64,000 bases of DNA from Desulfatitalea tepidiphila (GTDB lineage: Bacteria > Desulfobacterota > Desulfobacteria > Desulfobacterales > Desulfosarcinaceae): contig NZ_BCAG01000003.1 in the NCBI RefSeq assembly GCF_001293685.1, positions 186,001 through 250,000 on the forward strand, given 5' to 3'. Below, in pieces: positions 1 to 8,792 of the stretch. Below the pieces are notes generated by a model. It did not search any database. It was not told the origin of the DNA and saw nothing but the letters and a program-made list of their open reading frames with translations. Position 1 is the stretch's first letter. Each line of letters opens with the position of its first letter. Made by a program: the position numbers and the translations under genes.

Positions 1-1
1 G

Positions 2-538
2 AACGCCTTTCCCATGAGCGACATGCTGGCTTGCAGGGCCATCGAGTTGATCGCCGCCAACATTCGCACCGCTTACGCCAACGGCCAGGACCTGGCGGCG
101 CGCACCTGCATGCTCGAAGGCAGCCTGCTGGCCGGCATGGCCTTCGCCAATGCCGGCGTGACCGCAGTGCACGCTTTTGCCTATCCCATCGGGGCGGAGT
201 TCCATATCCCGCACGGGGTGGCAAACAGCATCATGCTGGCGTCGGTCATGGAGTTCAACATGCTCGGCAATTTGAAGAAGTTTGCGCAGATGGCAAGCCT
301 GCTGGGGGAGTGTACCGAGGGGTTGAGCGAGCGCGACATGGCCCTGGCGACGGTCAAGTCCCTGCGCACGCTCGCCGCGGATCTTCAGATCCCCAAGCAC
401 CTGAGCCGCTTCGGCGTCAAGGAGTCGGATATACCGGTGCTGGCCGCGGGAGTGATGAAGGTTACGCGTCTGCTGGCCAACAACCCTCGTGTGATGACGC
501 AGAAAGATGCTGAACGTATTTATCTGAGCGTGCTTTGA
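2..538 (+). CDS. Iron-containing alcohol dehydrogenase, C-terminal part (5' end outside window)
   Basis: C-terminal helical domain of a group III iron-dependent alcohol dehydrogenase, which interconverts an alcohol and an aldehyde with NAD(P)H in the cytoplasm. The reading frame is open to the window edge, so the N-terminal nucleotide-binding domain lies upstream; the first ATG (14) is probably internal. The frame shows the family signature AVHAFAYPIGAEFHIPHG, whose histidines are metal ligands, followed by the usual all-helical C-terminus ending at a TGA (536-538). An aldehyde:ferredoxin oxidoreductase follows about 45 bases later on the same strand, so the pair plausibly links alcohol/aldehyde and aldehyde/acid chemistry in one operon. 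The substrate cannot be told from this fragment. Confidence 0.85.
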   Translation, partial: NAFPMSDMLACRAIELIAANIRTAYANGQDLAARTCMLEGSLLAGMAFANAGVTAVHAFAYPIGAEFHIPHGVANSIMLASVMEFNMLGNLKKFAQMASLLGECTEGLSERDMALATVKSLRTLAADLQIPKHLSRFGVKESDIPVLAAGVMKVTRLLANNPRVMTQKDAERIYLSVL

Positions 539-582
539 GAGGGGTCAAGGGATGTGTTTCAAATCAAGGAGGAGATGCCCTC

Positions 583-2355
583 ATGTTCGGTTTTTATAAC
601 ATGGCGCTCAGGGTCGATGTGACCCAAAGCGCTTTTGAACTGCAGATGATTTCGGACGAGGTTCTCGCCCGGACGCTGGGCGGCAAAGGGCTCGCCACCC
701 ATTTGTTGCTGGCGCACAACCCGCAGGGCGTCGATCCGCTCTCCGCGGACAACCATATCATTTTCGCCGCCGGTCCGGTAGCCGGCAGCAGCATATGGGG
801 ATCGTGTCGTTACGGCGTCTTTTCCAAGTCTCCCCAGACCGGTTTTTATTCCGAATCCTATTCCGGGGGACGCGTGGCCGAAAACATCGCTGCATGCGGT
901 TTCGACGCCATCGTGATCCACGGGACCTCAGACACACCGATCTGGCTGGAGATCTGCGAAGAGACGGTCTACTTTCACAGCGCCGAAGAGCTCTGGGGAC
1001 TGGACACTTACGGCACCGAAGATCGCGTCAAGGCCTGGGTCAAGGAGAACCGTCCCGGCGCGGGCAGCTGCGGCGTCGTTTGCATCGGCCCGGCCGGGGA
1101 GAACCTCATCTCCTTTGCCGTCATCGAGAACGACTATTGGCGCAGCGCCGGTCGGACCGGGGTGGGCGCTATTCTGGGCGCCAAGAAGATCAAGGCTATC
1201 GCCTTTCACGGCAAACGCAAAAAAGCCTTTGCCGACGATGCCTTGGTGCGTGCCTTTTCCAAGGAGCTGGCCATCGAAGGCAAAGAGAACGCCGGCGTGA
1301 TCGCATACAAGACCAAGGGCACCCCCATGCTGGTGGATGTGATGAACAAGGCGGGAGGTTTTCCCACCCGGTACTGGCAGAAAGGGCGTTTCGAAGGGGC
1401 CAGTAAGATCAACGCCGACGCCCTGCACCAGCGCTGCGATGTCAAACCCCATGCGTGTTTGAAATGTTTCATGGCGTGCGGGCGCCTCTCCACGGTCAAG
1501 GAGGGGCGTCATGCGGGACTGCAGGTGGAAGGCCCCGAATACGAAACGATCTACGCCTTTGGTGGCTTGTGCGAGATCGACAGCATCGAGGAGATTATCT
1601 ACCTCAACGATATTTGCGACCGCCTGGGAATGGATACCATCAGCGCCGGTAATCTGGCCGCCCTGACCATCGAGGCCGCCCGTCAGGGGCGCATCGATCG
1701 CGTCATCGATTACGGCGACGTGGATGCCATCGCCCAGCTGCTGGCCGATATCGCTTACCGCAAGGATATCGGCGAGACGTTGGCCCGGGGCATTCGCACG
1801 GCCGCCGATGCCTGGGGCATGGCGGACCAGGCCATTCACGTCAAAGGCCTGGAACCGGCCGGATACGATCCGCGGGTGCTCAAGGGCATGGGGCTGGCCT
1901 ATGGTTCTTCCGACCGCGGCGCCTGCCACCTGCGGGCCACTTTCTACAAGCCGGAGCTGGCCGGTATCGTCGATCCGGAAAAGATCGAGGGCAAGGCCGC
2001 CGTTTTCACCGAGTGGGAAGACCGGCTGACCCTCTTTGATACCTTGATCTTGTGCCGCTTTTATAGGGATCTCTACCAATGGGAGCAACTCGGGACCATG
2101 ATCAAGGGCACCACCGGCCTGGATCTGGGCACTGAGGGGATGAGACGCATCGCCGCCCACGTCAGTGACGACACCCGCCGGTTCAACCTGCGCGAAGGGC
2201 TCCGGCCAGAAGACGACATGCTGCCCCCGCGATTCCATCGCGAAGCGCTGCCCGAGAGCGGCAAGGTGATCACCGAAGATCAGATGAAGCGCCTCATGGC
2301 GGACTACTACGCGGCCCGCGGATGGGACCCGGAGGGAAAGCCGCCGGACGCCTAA
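583..2355 (+). CDS. Tungsten/molybdopterin aldehyde:ferredoxin oxidoreductase
   Basis: About 590 residues, the usual length for the AOR family, which oxidises aldehydes to acids (or the reverse) with ferredoxin using a bis-pterin W/Mo cofactor and one [4Fe-4S] cluster. The N-terminal pterin-binding domain contains GRTGVGAILGAKKIKA. Cluster cysteines lie in ACLKCFMACG (near residue 300), and a distal Cys in DTLILCRFYRD completes the usual set. The start is ATG 583 because AAGGAGG sits at 566-572; a TTG at 535 in the same frame would add 16 residues but has no such site. It follows the iron alcohol dehydrogenase directly. A strong hairpin terminator follows the TAA. Confidence 0.92.
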   Translation: MFGFYNMALRVDVTQSAFELQMISDEVLARTLGGKGLATHLLLAHNPQGVDPLSADNHIIFAAGPVAGSSIWGSCRYGVFSKSPQTGFYSESYSGGRVAENIAACGFDAIVIHGTSDTPIWLEICEETVYFHSAEELWGLDTYGTEDRVKAWVKENRPGAGSCGVVCIGPAGENLISFAVIENDYWRSAGRTGVGAILGAKKIKAIAFHGKRKKAFADDALVRAFSKELAIEGKENAGVIAYKTKGTPMLVDVMNKAGGFPTRYWQKGRFEGASKINADALHQRCDVKPHACLKCFMACGRLSTVKEGRHAGLQVEGPEYETIYAFGGLCEIDSIEEIIYLNDICDRLGMDTISAGNLAALTIEAARQGRIDRVIDYGDVDAIAQLLADIAYRKDIGETLARGIRTAADAWGMADQAIHVKGLEPAGYDPRVLKGMGLAYGSSDRGACHLRATFYKPELAGIVDPEKIEGKAAVFTEWEDRLTLFDTLILCRFYRDLYQWEQLGTMIKGTTGLDLGTEGMRRIAAHVSDDTRRFNLREGLRPEDDMLPPRFHREALPESGKVITEDQMKRLMADYYAARGWDPEGKPPDA

Positions 2356-2382
2356 CGCAATGGCACACCCCGCCTGCGCAAG

Positions 2383-2412
2383 AAGGCCGCCCCTTTTCAA
2401 AGGGGCGGCCTT
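2383..2412. terminator. Hairpin terminator between convergent genes
   Basis: AAGGCCGCCCCTTT (2383-2396) pairs perfectly with AAAGGGGCGGCCTT (2399-2412) across a two-base turn. It lies between the plus-strand oxidoreductase and the minus-strand cytochrome gene and could serve both, although the T-tracts are short on either side. Confidence 0.7.
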
Positions 2413-2478
2413 CGTTGTTTCGGGTCTTGCGGAAGCCGGCGCGTTGACCACGGGTGCGCCACGCCGGCGTGTCCGATT

Positions 2479-4578
2479 TTACTTGTGGGCCTTGTACCCC
2501 ATTGGCAGCTTCTTGAAGCGTCCGCCATAGAGGATCGGATCACCCTTGTACCCCAGGGATTTGAAGTCGATATAATCGGTCGAGCCGATGAGGTGGCTTA
2601 CATCCCGGCCCTGGGAGGCCATGTAGCTGAAGTCGGTTCCTTTGTGGGCGATGGTTTTGAAATCCACATTTCGGCTGTCCTGGTGGCAGCGGTCGCAGGT
2701 GCGTTCACCTTTGAGGCTGTCATGGCACTGCACGCACGAGAGCGCCATGGGGGCCGGCATCACCTCGTGCTGTACGCCCCAGAACATGCGGGTCGTGATC
2801 CATTTGACCTTGCCGCTGTAGGGCATGTTGGCCGCTTTCATGCCATCGGTGAAGGCTTTCTGCCAGTCGAGATTCTTCCAGTAGGCCGTCGTGTCGTCCT
2901 TGTCGCGGGGAAACAGATGGGGCACGAGCAGGTACTTGTGCTCCTGGTCCACGGGTTGAACACCGGCCATGATCTTGAACGGCGAGATTTTGGAGTTGGG
3001 GTCGTTGATGGAGCCCACCGGTTCGGCGATGTTGACCCCGTCCGGCGCGTCGATGTCCATGCGGTCGCCCAGCAGCACGCGCTTCATGAAGCCGCCATAC
3101 CATCGGTAGACCGGTTTGGCCGACTCTTTCCAGACGAAATCGCCCTTCATCCAGTTGTAGTCTTCCATGCCGTACTTGTCTTTTTGGGGTTTGCGCGTCT
3201 TGTCGCCGGCCGTAGACCAGTCCCACCATGTCTTGGTGGGCTTGCATTTGGCATAGACCGGGGCATGGCAGGTGGTACAGGCGATGTTGTCCGAGTGTTT
3301 GTTCAGATGGTGATCGAGCAGTTTGCCACCATAGTGCGGCCTGTTGGTGTGGCAGTTTTCGCATTCCCGGCTGCCTTCCACCACGGGTACCGAGCTGCTG
3401 CGGCCGGCGATTTTGTGGTTGCGGGTGCGGTGGCACTCCGCGCATTGAAAGTCGTAGCCGCCCATGTGGATGTCGCAGTTACGCTCGGGGTGCAGCAGTT
3501 GGCGCGAAAGGTCGGCGTGTTTGACCGCTTCGCCGCCGCCGCCGTTGAAGTGACAGTCCCCACAGGTCTTGCGGGTGGTGTGGCCGACGCTCTTGGCCAC
3601 CTTGACGAGATCTACGCTGGGATCGGGCATGCCGGCCCCGGTGGGAATTTTTTTATAGGTGCCGGTGGTGTCGTGACACACCAGGCAATCGATTTTGGTC
3701 ATGTCCGTGAAATCGAAGGTCGCGTCTTTCCAACCGTATCCTGCGTGGCAGCTTGTGCAACGAGCCTCGTTGCTGATGATGCTCACTCAGAAATTGTTCA
3801 CGGCGGTTGTCGCTTTGCCGTGATGGACCGCCTTGCGATGGTCGAGCGTATATGGAGAAGGGCCCTTCCAGAGCCAGTGGGCCGTGGAGAGCATGTCCTG
3901 GCCCGCGGCCTTGTGGCAGCGCAGGCACTCGGACGTGACCTGGGAGGGTTCCGGGTTGTCGGGCAGCTGCACCAGGTCCTTGTGATCCGGTACGTTTTTC
4001 TGATGGCAGCCGATGCATCCGACCGGCCCTTTCTCCATCTCCTCGTGGCATGCCATGCACTGCTGGTGATAGGCGGCTTTCAGGCCGATGCACTCGGGAT
4101 GATCCGTCCGGAACGCCTCCTGGTGGCAGGCCGAGCAGCGCACGGTTTCCGACGCGCTCTCATCGGCCGGCCGGAAGTGGTGGCACAATGCGCAGTCCTG
4201 GGTAATGGCGGCATGCTTGCTGTGCATGAAGCGCACCGGACCGTAGCGGTCTTCGGTGCGCTTGATGATCGGGCTGTCGAGCAGCAGGTAGCTGTGGGCC
4301 TGGTCCTTGACGCCATACCCCTCGTCGCGGAGTCGTTGCTGGCGGCAGAGCTTGCACTCGTCGCGCACCTCGGCGACAAACGGGACCACCTCCTGGGCGC
4401 GTTTTTGGGCTTCGACCTGGTCGGGGGCGAACCATGCCGCAGATTCGGGCGCCTTTGCGGTTTCGGTCTCGGGCGGCGCGGCGGCGGCCATTGCCCGGGC
4501 AGGGAGCTGAATCCCGATGCCGACCATAAAGGCCGCCAACACAAGCCCCAGGGGAACCACTGATTTCAAATGCTTCAT
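2479..4578 (-). CDS. Selenocysteine-containing 13-haem cytochrome c (c3-like domain fused to octahaem tetrathionate-reductase-like domain)
   Basis: Reads as one 699-residue protein if the in-frame TGA at 3789-3787 is decoded as selenocysteine (residue 264). A Sec signal peptide (residues 1-30) leads into a tetrahaem, class-III-cytochrome-like region (CALCH, CSACH, CMACH, CIGCH), then an octahaem-tetrathionate-reductase-type region (CLRCH, CTSCH, CLVCH, CGDCH, CAECH, CENCH, CTTCH, CVQCH) and one extra CDRCH: 13 haem sites. The paralogue at 15521-17155 has INNFCISANKM where this protein has VNNF-UGA-VSIISNE, so UGA replaces its Cys121. From memory, the Shewanella tetrathionate reductase structure has a cysteine near the active-site haem at this NNFC motif. 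The GGGGxxVKH lysine region is conserved. A SECIS-like hairpin starts 13 bases after the UGA. ATG 4578 is chosen for GGAGG at 4589-4585; an ATG at 4626 overlapping the nrfD stop would add 16 residues. Third gene of an Fe-S/NrfD/cytochrome set. Natural substrate unknown. Confidence 0.85.
3757..3773 (-). promoter_or_regulatory. Bacterial SECIS-like hairpin after UGA 3789-3787
   Basis: In the mRNA, 13 bases after the UGA, GCAACG pairs perfectly with CGUUGC around the five-base loop AGGCU, placing the loop about 20 bases downstream of the UGA. This fits the general bacterial SECIS description: a short stem with a small apical loop, a G in one of the first two loop positions, lying in the coding region just after the UGA. 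Confidence 0.75.
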
Positions 4579-4622
4579 TGTCAACCTCCGGCGGAGCCGG
4601 TTGCAGGCAGGAACCTTTGGGA

Positions 4623-5831
4623 TCATGCGGCCACCTCCTTTTCCGGTTTGTTGAGAACCGGCAGATGTGTGACGAGAAAGCGATAGATCAGCATCAACCC
4701 GGCGATCAGGCCCGCGGTGATGGCGACTTCGCCGATGGACGGAAAGTAATGGGCTTCGCTGACCGGCGGGCGGTACCCCACCACAAAGACATTCACGCGA
4801 TTGAGCAGCACGCCGCCCACGATCATGGTGCAGGCGATAAAGAGCCAGCGGCGCGATTGACGCACCTTGGGCGAGAGCAGCATCAGCCAGGGCACCAGCA
4901 CGCCGATGATCATTTCGATGAGAAACGCATTGGTCTGGGCCTTGCCGTCCAGCAGGTAGACGTAGGTTTTTCGAATGACCATGTCGCCCACCTTCAGGGC
5001 CAGATAGATGCCCAGCAGAAAGACGGTGAAGCGGGTCAACGGCGTCAATATCTTCATCTCGGAATCGAGTTTCAGGCTGGTGGTGGCCAATGTGGCCTCG
5101 AACACCACCATGGGGTAACCCACTGCGATGGCCGAGGTGAGGAAGAGCAACGGCAGGATCGGGGTGTACCACAGCGGGTGGAGTTTTGTGGGCGCGATGA
5201 GCATGAGCGCCCCCAGACTCGACTGGTGCATGCACGACAGCACCACGCCGGCGATGATGAACACCCACATGATCTTGGAAAGCACCTTGTCCGCCAGGGT
5301 CAGCAAACCGTCGATCGCCCGGTTCAGCGCATCCGGGGCGCCGGGCAACCGCACCCGTCCCTTGAACCGATCGATCACCATGGGTAGGAATTCGATGTAG
5401 AGCACGTTCAGGTAGAACATCACGCACATGGCCACTTCGAAGAGGACCGAGTTGAAGTTCCAGTAGATCATGGGCTTCCAGATGGCCCAGGAGCGGCCGA
5501 TGTCCACCAGCAGCCCCAATACCACGAAGGTGTATCCGAGCATGGCGGTGAGCAGGGCGGGCCGGACCACCGGTTCGTAGTAATGTTTGCCGAGAATGTG
5601 GGCTAGAAAGGCGGTGGTGAAACCGCCGGCGGCCAGGGCGACCCCCGAGGCCACATCCACGCCGATCCAGAGCCCCCAGGGACGGGCCGTGCTCAGGTTG
5701 GAGACGTAGCCGATGCCGCCGATATAACGGGCGATGATGGCGACCAGGCCGGCGGCCGCCACGAAGGCCAGGGCGACCACGCCCGGGGTCCAGAATCTGC
5801 TGTTGGTGGGCGCCGCATGATGATGGCTCAT
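4623..5831 (-). CDS. NrfD/PsrC-type integral membrane quinone-interacting subunit
   Basis: About 402 residues, almost entirely hydrophobic segments (eight to ten predicted helices), matching the NrfD/HybB/DmsC-like family that exchanges electrons with menaquinol in the cytoplasmic membrane. It starts with [17 protein letters not shown], and its ATG overlaps the TGA of the Fe-S gene (ATGA at 5831-5828), so the two are translationally coupled. It is followed immediately by the multihaem selenocytochrome. It carries no haem-binding CXXCH. The likely job is to connect the quinone pool, via the four-cluster Fe-S protein, to the periplasmic cytochrome. Length and topology are ordinary for the family. 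Confidence 0.9.
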   Translation of the reverse strand: MSHHHAAPTNSRFWTPGVVALAFVAAAGLVAIIARYIGGIGYVSNLSTARPWGLWIGVDVASGVALAAGGFTTAFLAHILGKHYYEPVVRPALLTAMLGYTFVVLGLLVDIGRSWAIWKPMIYWNFNSVLFEVAMCVMFYLNVLYIEFLPMVIDRFKGRVRLPGAPDALNRAIDGLLTLADKVLSKIMWVFIIAGVVLSCMHQSSLGALMLIAPTKLHPLWYTPILPLLFLTSAIAVGYPMVVFEATLATTSLKLDSEMKILTPLTRFTVFLLGIYLALKVGDMVIRKTYVYLLDGKAQTNAFLIEMIIGVLVPWLMLLSPKVRQSRRWLFIACTMIVGGVLLNRVNVFVVGYRPPVSEAHYFPSIGEVAITAGLIAGLMLIYRFLVTHLPVLNKPEKEVAA

Positions 5832-6748
5832 GAATTCCCTCCTTCGTGGTCTTCCTGGCGTTCGCCCTTGCCGCGGAAGGCCCACATGATGCCGCTGAGC
5901 ATGCCGAACAGAACGATGGGCGACCAGAGATAGCTGTAAAGCGAGTGTTGAATGGTTTCGGCCAGGCGGGGCATGGGATGGTCGGGCAGGGTTACGAAAC
6001 CCAGCTTTTCGAAGGGTTGGGCCGACAGGTACATCCAGGAGGTGCCGCCCGCTTCCCGTTCGCCGTAAAGATGATCGACGTAGCGGCCCGGGTTCTCTTT
6101 GATGCGATCCTTGGCCACCTTGAGCAGGGTGTCGCGCCGGCCGAAGGTGATCGCCTCCACCGGACAGACCTCGGCGCAACCGGGCAGCTTGCCCTCGTTG
6201 GCCACGCGTTCGTAGCAGAAGGTGCATTTCATCACCTTCGGGGTGATGGGGTCGTGGTATTCGTAGGCCGGGATTTCGAACGGGCAGGCCACCATGCAAT
6301 AGCGGCAGCCGATACATTTGGTCACGTCGTAGTTGACCGCCCCGTTCTCCTGCTTGGACAGGGCGCCCACGATGCAGGCCGACGCACAGGCCGGGTCCTG
6401 GCAGTGCATGCACTGCAGCTTGACAAACGTGGGAATAAGCTGGTCGCGTTCGTCGATCATGCCCGAGTAGTACCGGTTGACCACGGTAAACGTCTTCTCG
6501 TCCGGCCGCCGCTTCCGGTCCAGCACGGTCAGGTCTTCGAACGAACGATCGGGCGGCGGCAGTTTGTTGACCTCGTTGCATGCCTGTTCGCACTTGCGGC
6601 AGCCGATGCAGCGGGTCAGATCCACCAGGCAGCCGTAAGCCTCAGAAGGCGCCTGGGATTGCCAGGCCCGGGCCGGTGTTTGGGCGGTCGCGGTGGCGGC
6701 GCCGGCAACGGAAAGGATTTTGAAAAAATTGCGTCGGCTGATGCCCAT
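5828..6748 (-). CDS. TAT-exported four-[4Fe-4S] ferredoxin-type electron-transfer subunit (HybA/DmsB-like)
   Basis: 306 residues. A twin-arginine leader (SRRNFFKIL, residues 4-12) precedes Cys motifs for four [4Fe-4S] clusters: [11 protein letters not shown] (47-57), [26 protein letters not shown], and CTFCYERV paired with CAEVCP. A single hydrophobic helix near the C-terminus (about residues 265-285) should anchor it on the periplasmic face. This is the arrangement of HybA-type subunits that pass electrons between an NrfD quinone module and a periplasmic catalytic partner. Here the partner is the downstream multihaem cytochrome. Its stop overlaps the nrfD start. Confidence 0.92.
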   Translation of the reverse strand: MGISRRNFFKILSVAGAATATAQTPARAWQSQAPSEAYGCLVDLTRCIGCRKCEQACNEVNKLPPPDRSFEDLTVLDRKRRPDEKTFTVVNRYYSGMIDERDQLIPTFVKLQCMHCQDPACASACIVGALSKQENGAVNYDVTKCIGCRYCMVACPFEIPAYEYHDPITPKVMKCTFCYERVANEGKLPGCAEVCPVEAITFGRRDTLLKVAKDRIKENPGRYVDHLYGEREAGGTSWMYLSAQPFEKLGFVTLPDHPMPRLAETIQHSLYSYLWSPIVLFGMLSGIMWAFRGKGERQEDHEGGNS

Positions 6749-6797
6749 CTCTTCTCCTTTTTTCCAGAAACGGCACTGCTCGATAATTGCGGCGCTG

Positions 6798-7088
6798 CTA
6801 TGCGGGCCGTTTGGTGATGCTCAAACAGATGCATTCATCGACGAAGCGGACGTCGAACGCGAAGCCGGGCATCGCGTTGAGCAGCAGTACCAGGTTGTCC
6901 TTGATGAACGGGTCCTTGAGCGTGACGTCGAGGTGCGTACCGATCGGCATCTGCTCCAATTGCTGATTGCATTTCAAGATGCTAATCGGCCAGGGAACAT
7001 CGACAAGGCTTAACTGGATGGTTTCTCCATTGCCCTCATGACCGCTCGGTTCGTTCACGCAGGCCGTCCGTTCATACATCCCGTTCAT
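6798..7088 (-). CDS. TusA/SirA-fold protein lacking the catalytic cysteine
   Basis: 96 residues. Residues about 25-60 ([12 protein letters not shown]...[17 protein letters not shown]) follow the pattern of TusA-family sulfur carriers (L-D-x-x-G-x-x-C-P-x-P, then helix, then G-x-x-L-x-V). The CPxP motif is VPWP here, so the sulfur-carrying Cys is missing; other cysteines (LKC, DECIC) lie elsewhere. It is the first gene upstream of the Fe-S/NrfD/cytochrome set, about 50 bases before the Fe-S gene and on the same strand, and is probably cotranscribed. A role as a protein-binding or regulatory TusA homologue is an inference; similarity is visible but modest. Confidence 0.6.
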   Translation of the reverse strand: MNGMYERTACVNEPSGHEGNGETIQLSLVDVPWPISILKCNQQLEQMPIGTHLDVTLKDPFIKDNLVLLLNAMPGFAFDVRFVDECICLSITKRPA

Positions 7089-7137
7089 CCAAACACACTC
7101 GTGGTGAAACGGTTAAAAGATCGTCTTGGGTGCTATC

Positions 7138-7153
7138 TCAAAATGCATGCCAG
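7138..7153 (-). promoter_or_regulatory. Candidate sigma-54 (-24/-12) promoter for the selenocytochrome operon
   Basis: The minus strand reads TGGCATGCATTTTGAG, close to TGGCAC-N5-TTGC with correct GG-to-TTG spacing, but the -12 GC is GA. It lies 50 bases before the TusA-like start, and a divergent sigma-54 activator is encoded just upstream. Plausible but imperfect. Confidence 0.4.
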
Positions 7154-7307
7154 GCCATGCGAATTGTGTAGATTTTTATCTGTCTGTAATCATGAAGGGA
7201 ATTGGCTGATAAACGGGTTTGCGTTTTGAGTGTTTAAATGGTAGTCTAACATTTGTTTAAATTCACAACATGTGTTTAAGCATTCAAATTATCATCTTCT
7301 TATCGGA

Positions 7308-8723
7308 ATGGCGGAGATGAAAGACATCGAGATCAACCGATACTGGGGCAGGGTGATCGATACCCTCAACGATGCCCTCCTGATTATCAGCAAAGAGGGC
7401 CGGATTCTGGCGGCCAACCGCTCTTTCGAAGAGATGACCGGCTATACGGCCCGGGAGATTACCGGCCAGTCGTGTCGCCTGCTCAAGTGCGACGCCTGCG
7501 AGAAGGCCATCAAAGACGACGGTCAGGGCTGGTGCACCCTGTTCGAGCAACCCCGTTCCGATATTCGCAAGTGCCGCTGTGAAATCGTCAAAAAGGACGG
7601 CACGGCCATGCCGGTGCTGAAGAATGCCTCGGTGCTCTATGACGAAGATGGCTCGATAATGGGGGCGGTGGAGACGTTGACGGATATCAGCGAACTCGAT
7701 CGCCTGGACAAGCGCGTGGCCTTCTTATCCCGCCAGCTCGACGAGACCGACGGGTACTGCGGCATCATCGGTCGCTCGCCCCAAATGCAAAAGGTCTTCG
7801 GCATCATCGAAAAAGCGGCCCGCAGCGATGCCCCGGTGATCATTCTGGGGGAATCGGGCACCGGCAAGGAGCTGGTGGCGCGGGCGATCCACGACCGCGG
7901 ATTCCGCTCCCAAGGGGCTTACGTACAGGTCAACTGTGCGGCCCTGAACGCCTCCTTACTGGAGAGCGAACTCTTCGGCCATGTCAAAGGGTCGTTCACA
8001 GGCGCCTTTCGCGACCGCAAGGGACGCTTCGAAAGTGCCGACGGAGGAGACCTCTTTCTGGACGAGATCGGGGATATCCCCCTCTCCGTCCAGATCAAAT
8101 TGCTGCGCGCTTTGGAAACCAAGCAGTTCGAGCGGGTGGGAGACGATCGCCCGGTGGCGGTCGATGTCCGCATCATCACGGCCACCAATAAAGATTTACA
8201 CGCCCTCATTGCCCAGGGCGCCTTTCGGCAGGATCTCTATTTTCGCATCAACGTCATCCCCATCCATCTGCCGCCGCTGCGGGAGAGAAGAGAAGATATT
8301 CCGTTGTTGGTGGAGACCTTTATGCAGCGGTTGAAATCCAAGACCGGAAAACCCATCAGCGGTATCCGTAAAGAAGCCATGGACAGCCTGATGCGCTACG
8401 CGTTCCCCGGCAATGTGCGGGAACTGAAAAGCGTCCTGCAATATGCGTTTACCCTTGCCGAAAAGGGGCCTCTCGAAATCTCGCACCTTCCGCCGCAGAT
8501 GTTCGCCGCCGATGCACCGGCCGTGGGCGCACCTCTTCCCGGCAGCCATCGGGAACTGAGGGAGCGGCAGGAATTGATCGATGCCCTGCAGGCCACCGGC
8601 GGAAATCAGACCCGGGCCGCACAGCTTTTGGGCATCAACCGCGTGACGGTGTGGAACCGCATGCGCAAATATGGGCTCGACCTGAAAAGGGAGTTGACCG
8701 CCACTCCCGCCGGGCCCACCTGA
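7308..8723 (+). CDS. PAS-domain sigma-54-dependent transcriptional activator
   Basis: About 471 residues: an N-terminal PAS domain (roughly 10-130), a sigma-54 AAA+ domain (about 150-390) with Walker A GESGTGKE, a sigma-54-contact loop GSFTGA (variant of GAFTGA), Walker B DEIGD and an arginine-finger region, then a Fis-type HTH at the C-terminus (TRAAQLLGINRVTVWNRM). The PAS domain holds six cysteines (56, 61, 64, 76, 89, 91) with spacing shared by the activator at 9647-11041, suggesting a redox, metal or Fe-S sensor. The start is uncertain: ATG 7272, 7308 or 7317 are all in frame; 7317 best matches the paralogue's N-terminus but has the GGAG too close. It is divergent from the selenocytochrome operon, its likely target. 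Confidence 0.9.
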   Translation: MAEMKDIEINRYWGRVIDTLNDALLIISKEGRILAANRSFEEMTGYTAREITGQSCRLLKCDACEKAIKDDGQGWCTLFEQPRSDIRKCRCEIVKKDGTAMPVLKNASVLYDEDGSIMGAVETLTDISELDRLDKRVAFLSRQLDETDGYCGIIGRSPQMQKVFGIIEKAARSDAPVIILGESGTGKELVARAIHDRGFRSQGAYVQVNCAALNASLLESELFGHVKGSFTGAFRDRKGRFESADGGDLFLDEIGDIPLSVQIKLLRALETKQFERVGDDRPVAVDVRIITATNKDLHALIAQGAFRQDLYFRINVIPIHLPPLRERREDIPLLVETFMQRLKSKTGKPISGIRKEAMDSLMRYAFPGNVRELKSVLQYAFTLAEKGPLEISHLPPQMFAADAPAVGAPLPGSHRELRERQELIDALQATGGNQTRAAQLLGINRVTVWNRMRKYGLDLKRELTATPAGPT

Positions 8724-8792
8724 TGGCCTGGTGCGGGCCTGTCACCGACATCGGGGGAGGCCACCATTCGTGTATGGGCACCGAACAGCAGC

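Noticed and set aside
928-2451. A 507-codon minus-strand open frame opposite the aldehyde oxidoreductase
   Set aside because: Shadow of a clear AOR gene; no recognisable motif and no ribosome site.
2485-4563. A 692-codon open frame on the plus strand opposite the selenocytochrome
   Set aside because: It is the antisense of a gene with 13 haem motifs; composition is His/Val/Gly-rich without any domain, as expected for a shadow of a GC-rich gene.
5832-6593. Upstream extension of the NrfD frame
   Set aside because: This part lies in another frame of the Fe-S gene and is low-quality; the NrfD start at 5831 overlaps the Fe-S stop and has proper N-terminal membrane topology.
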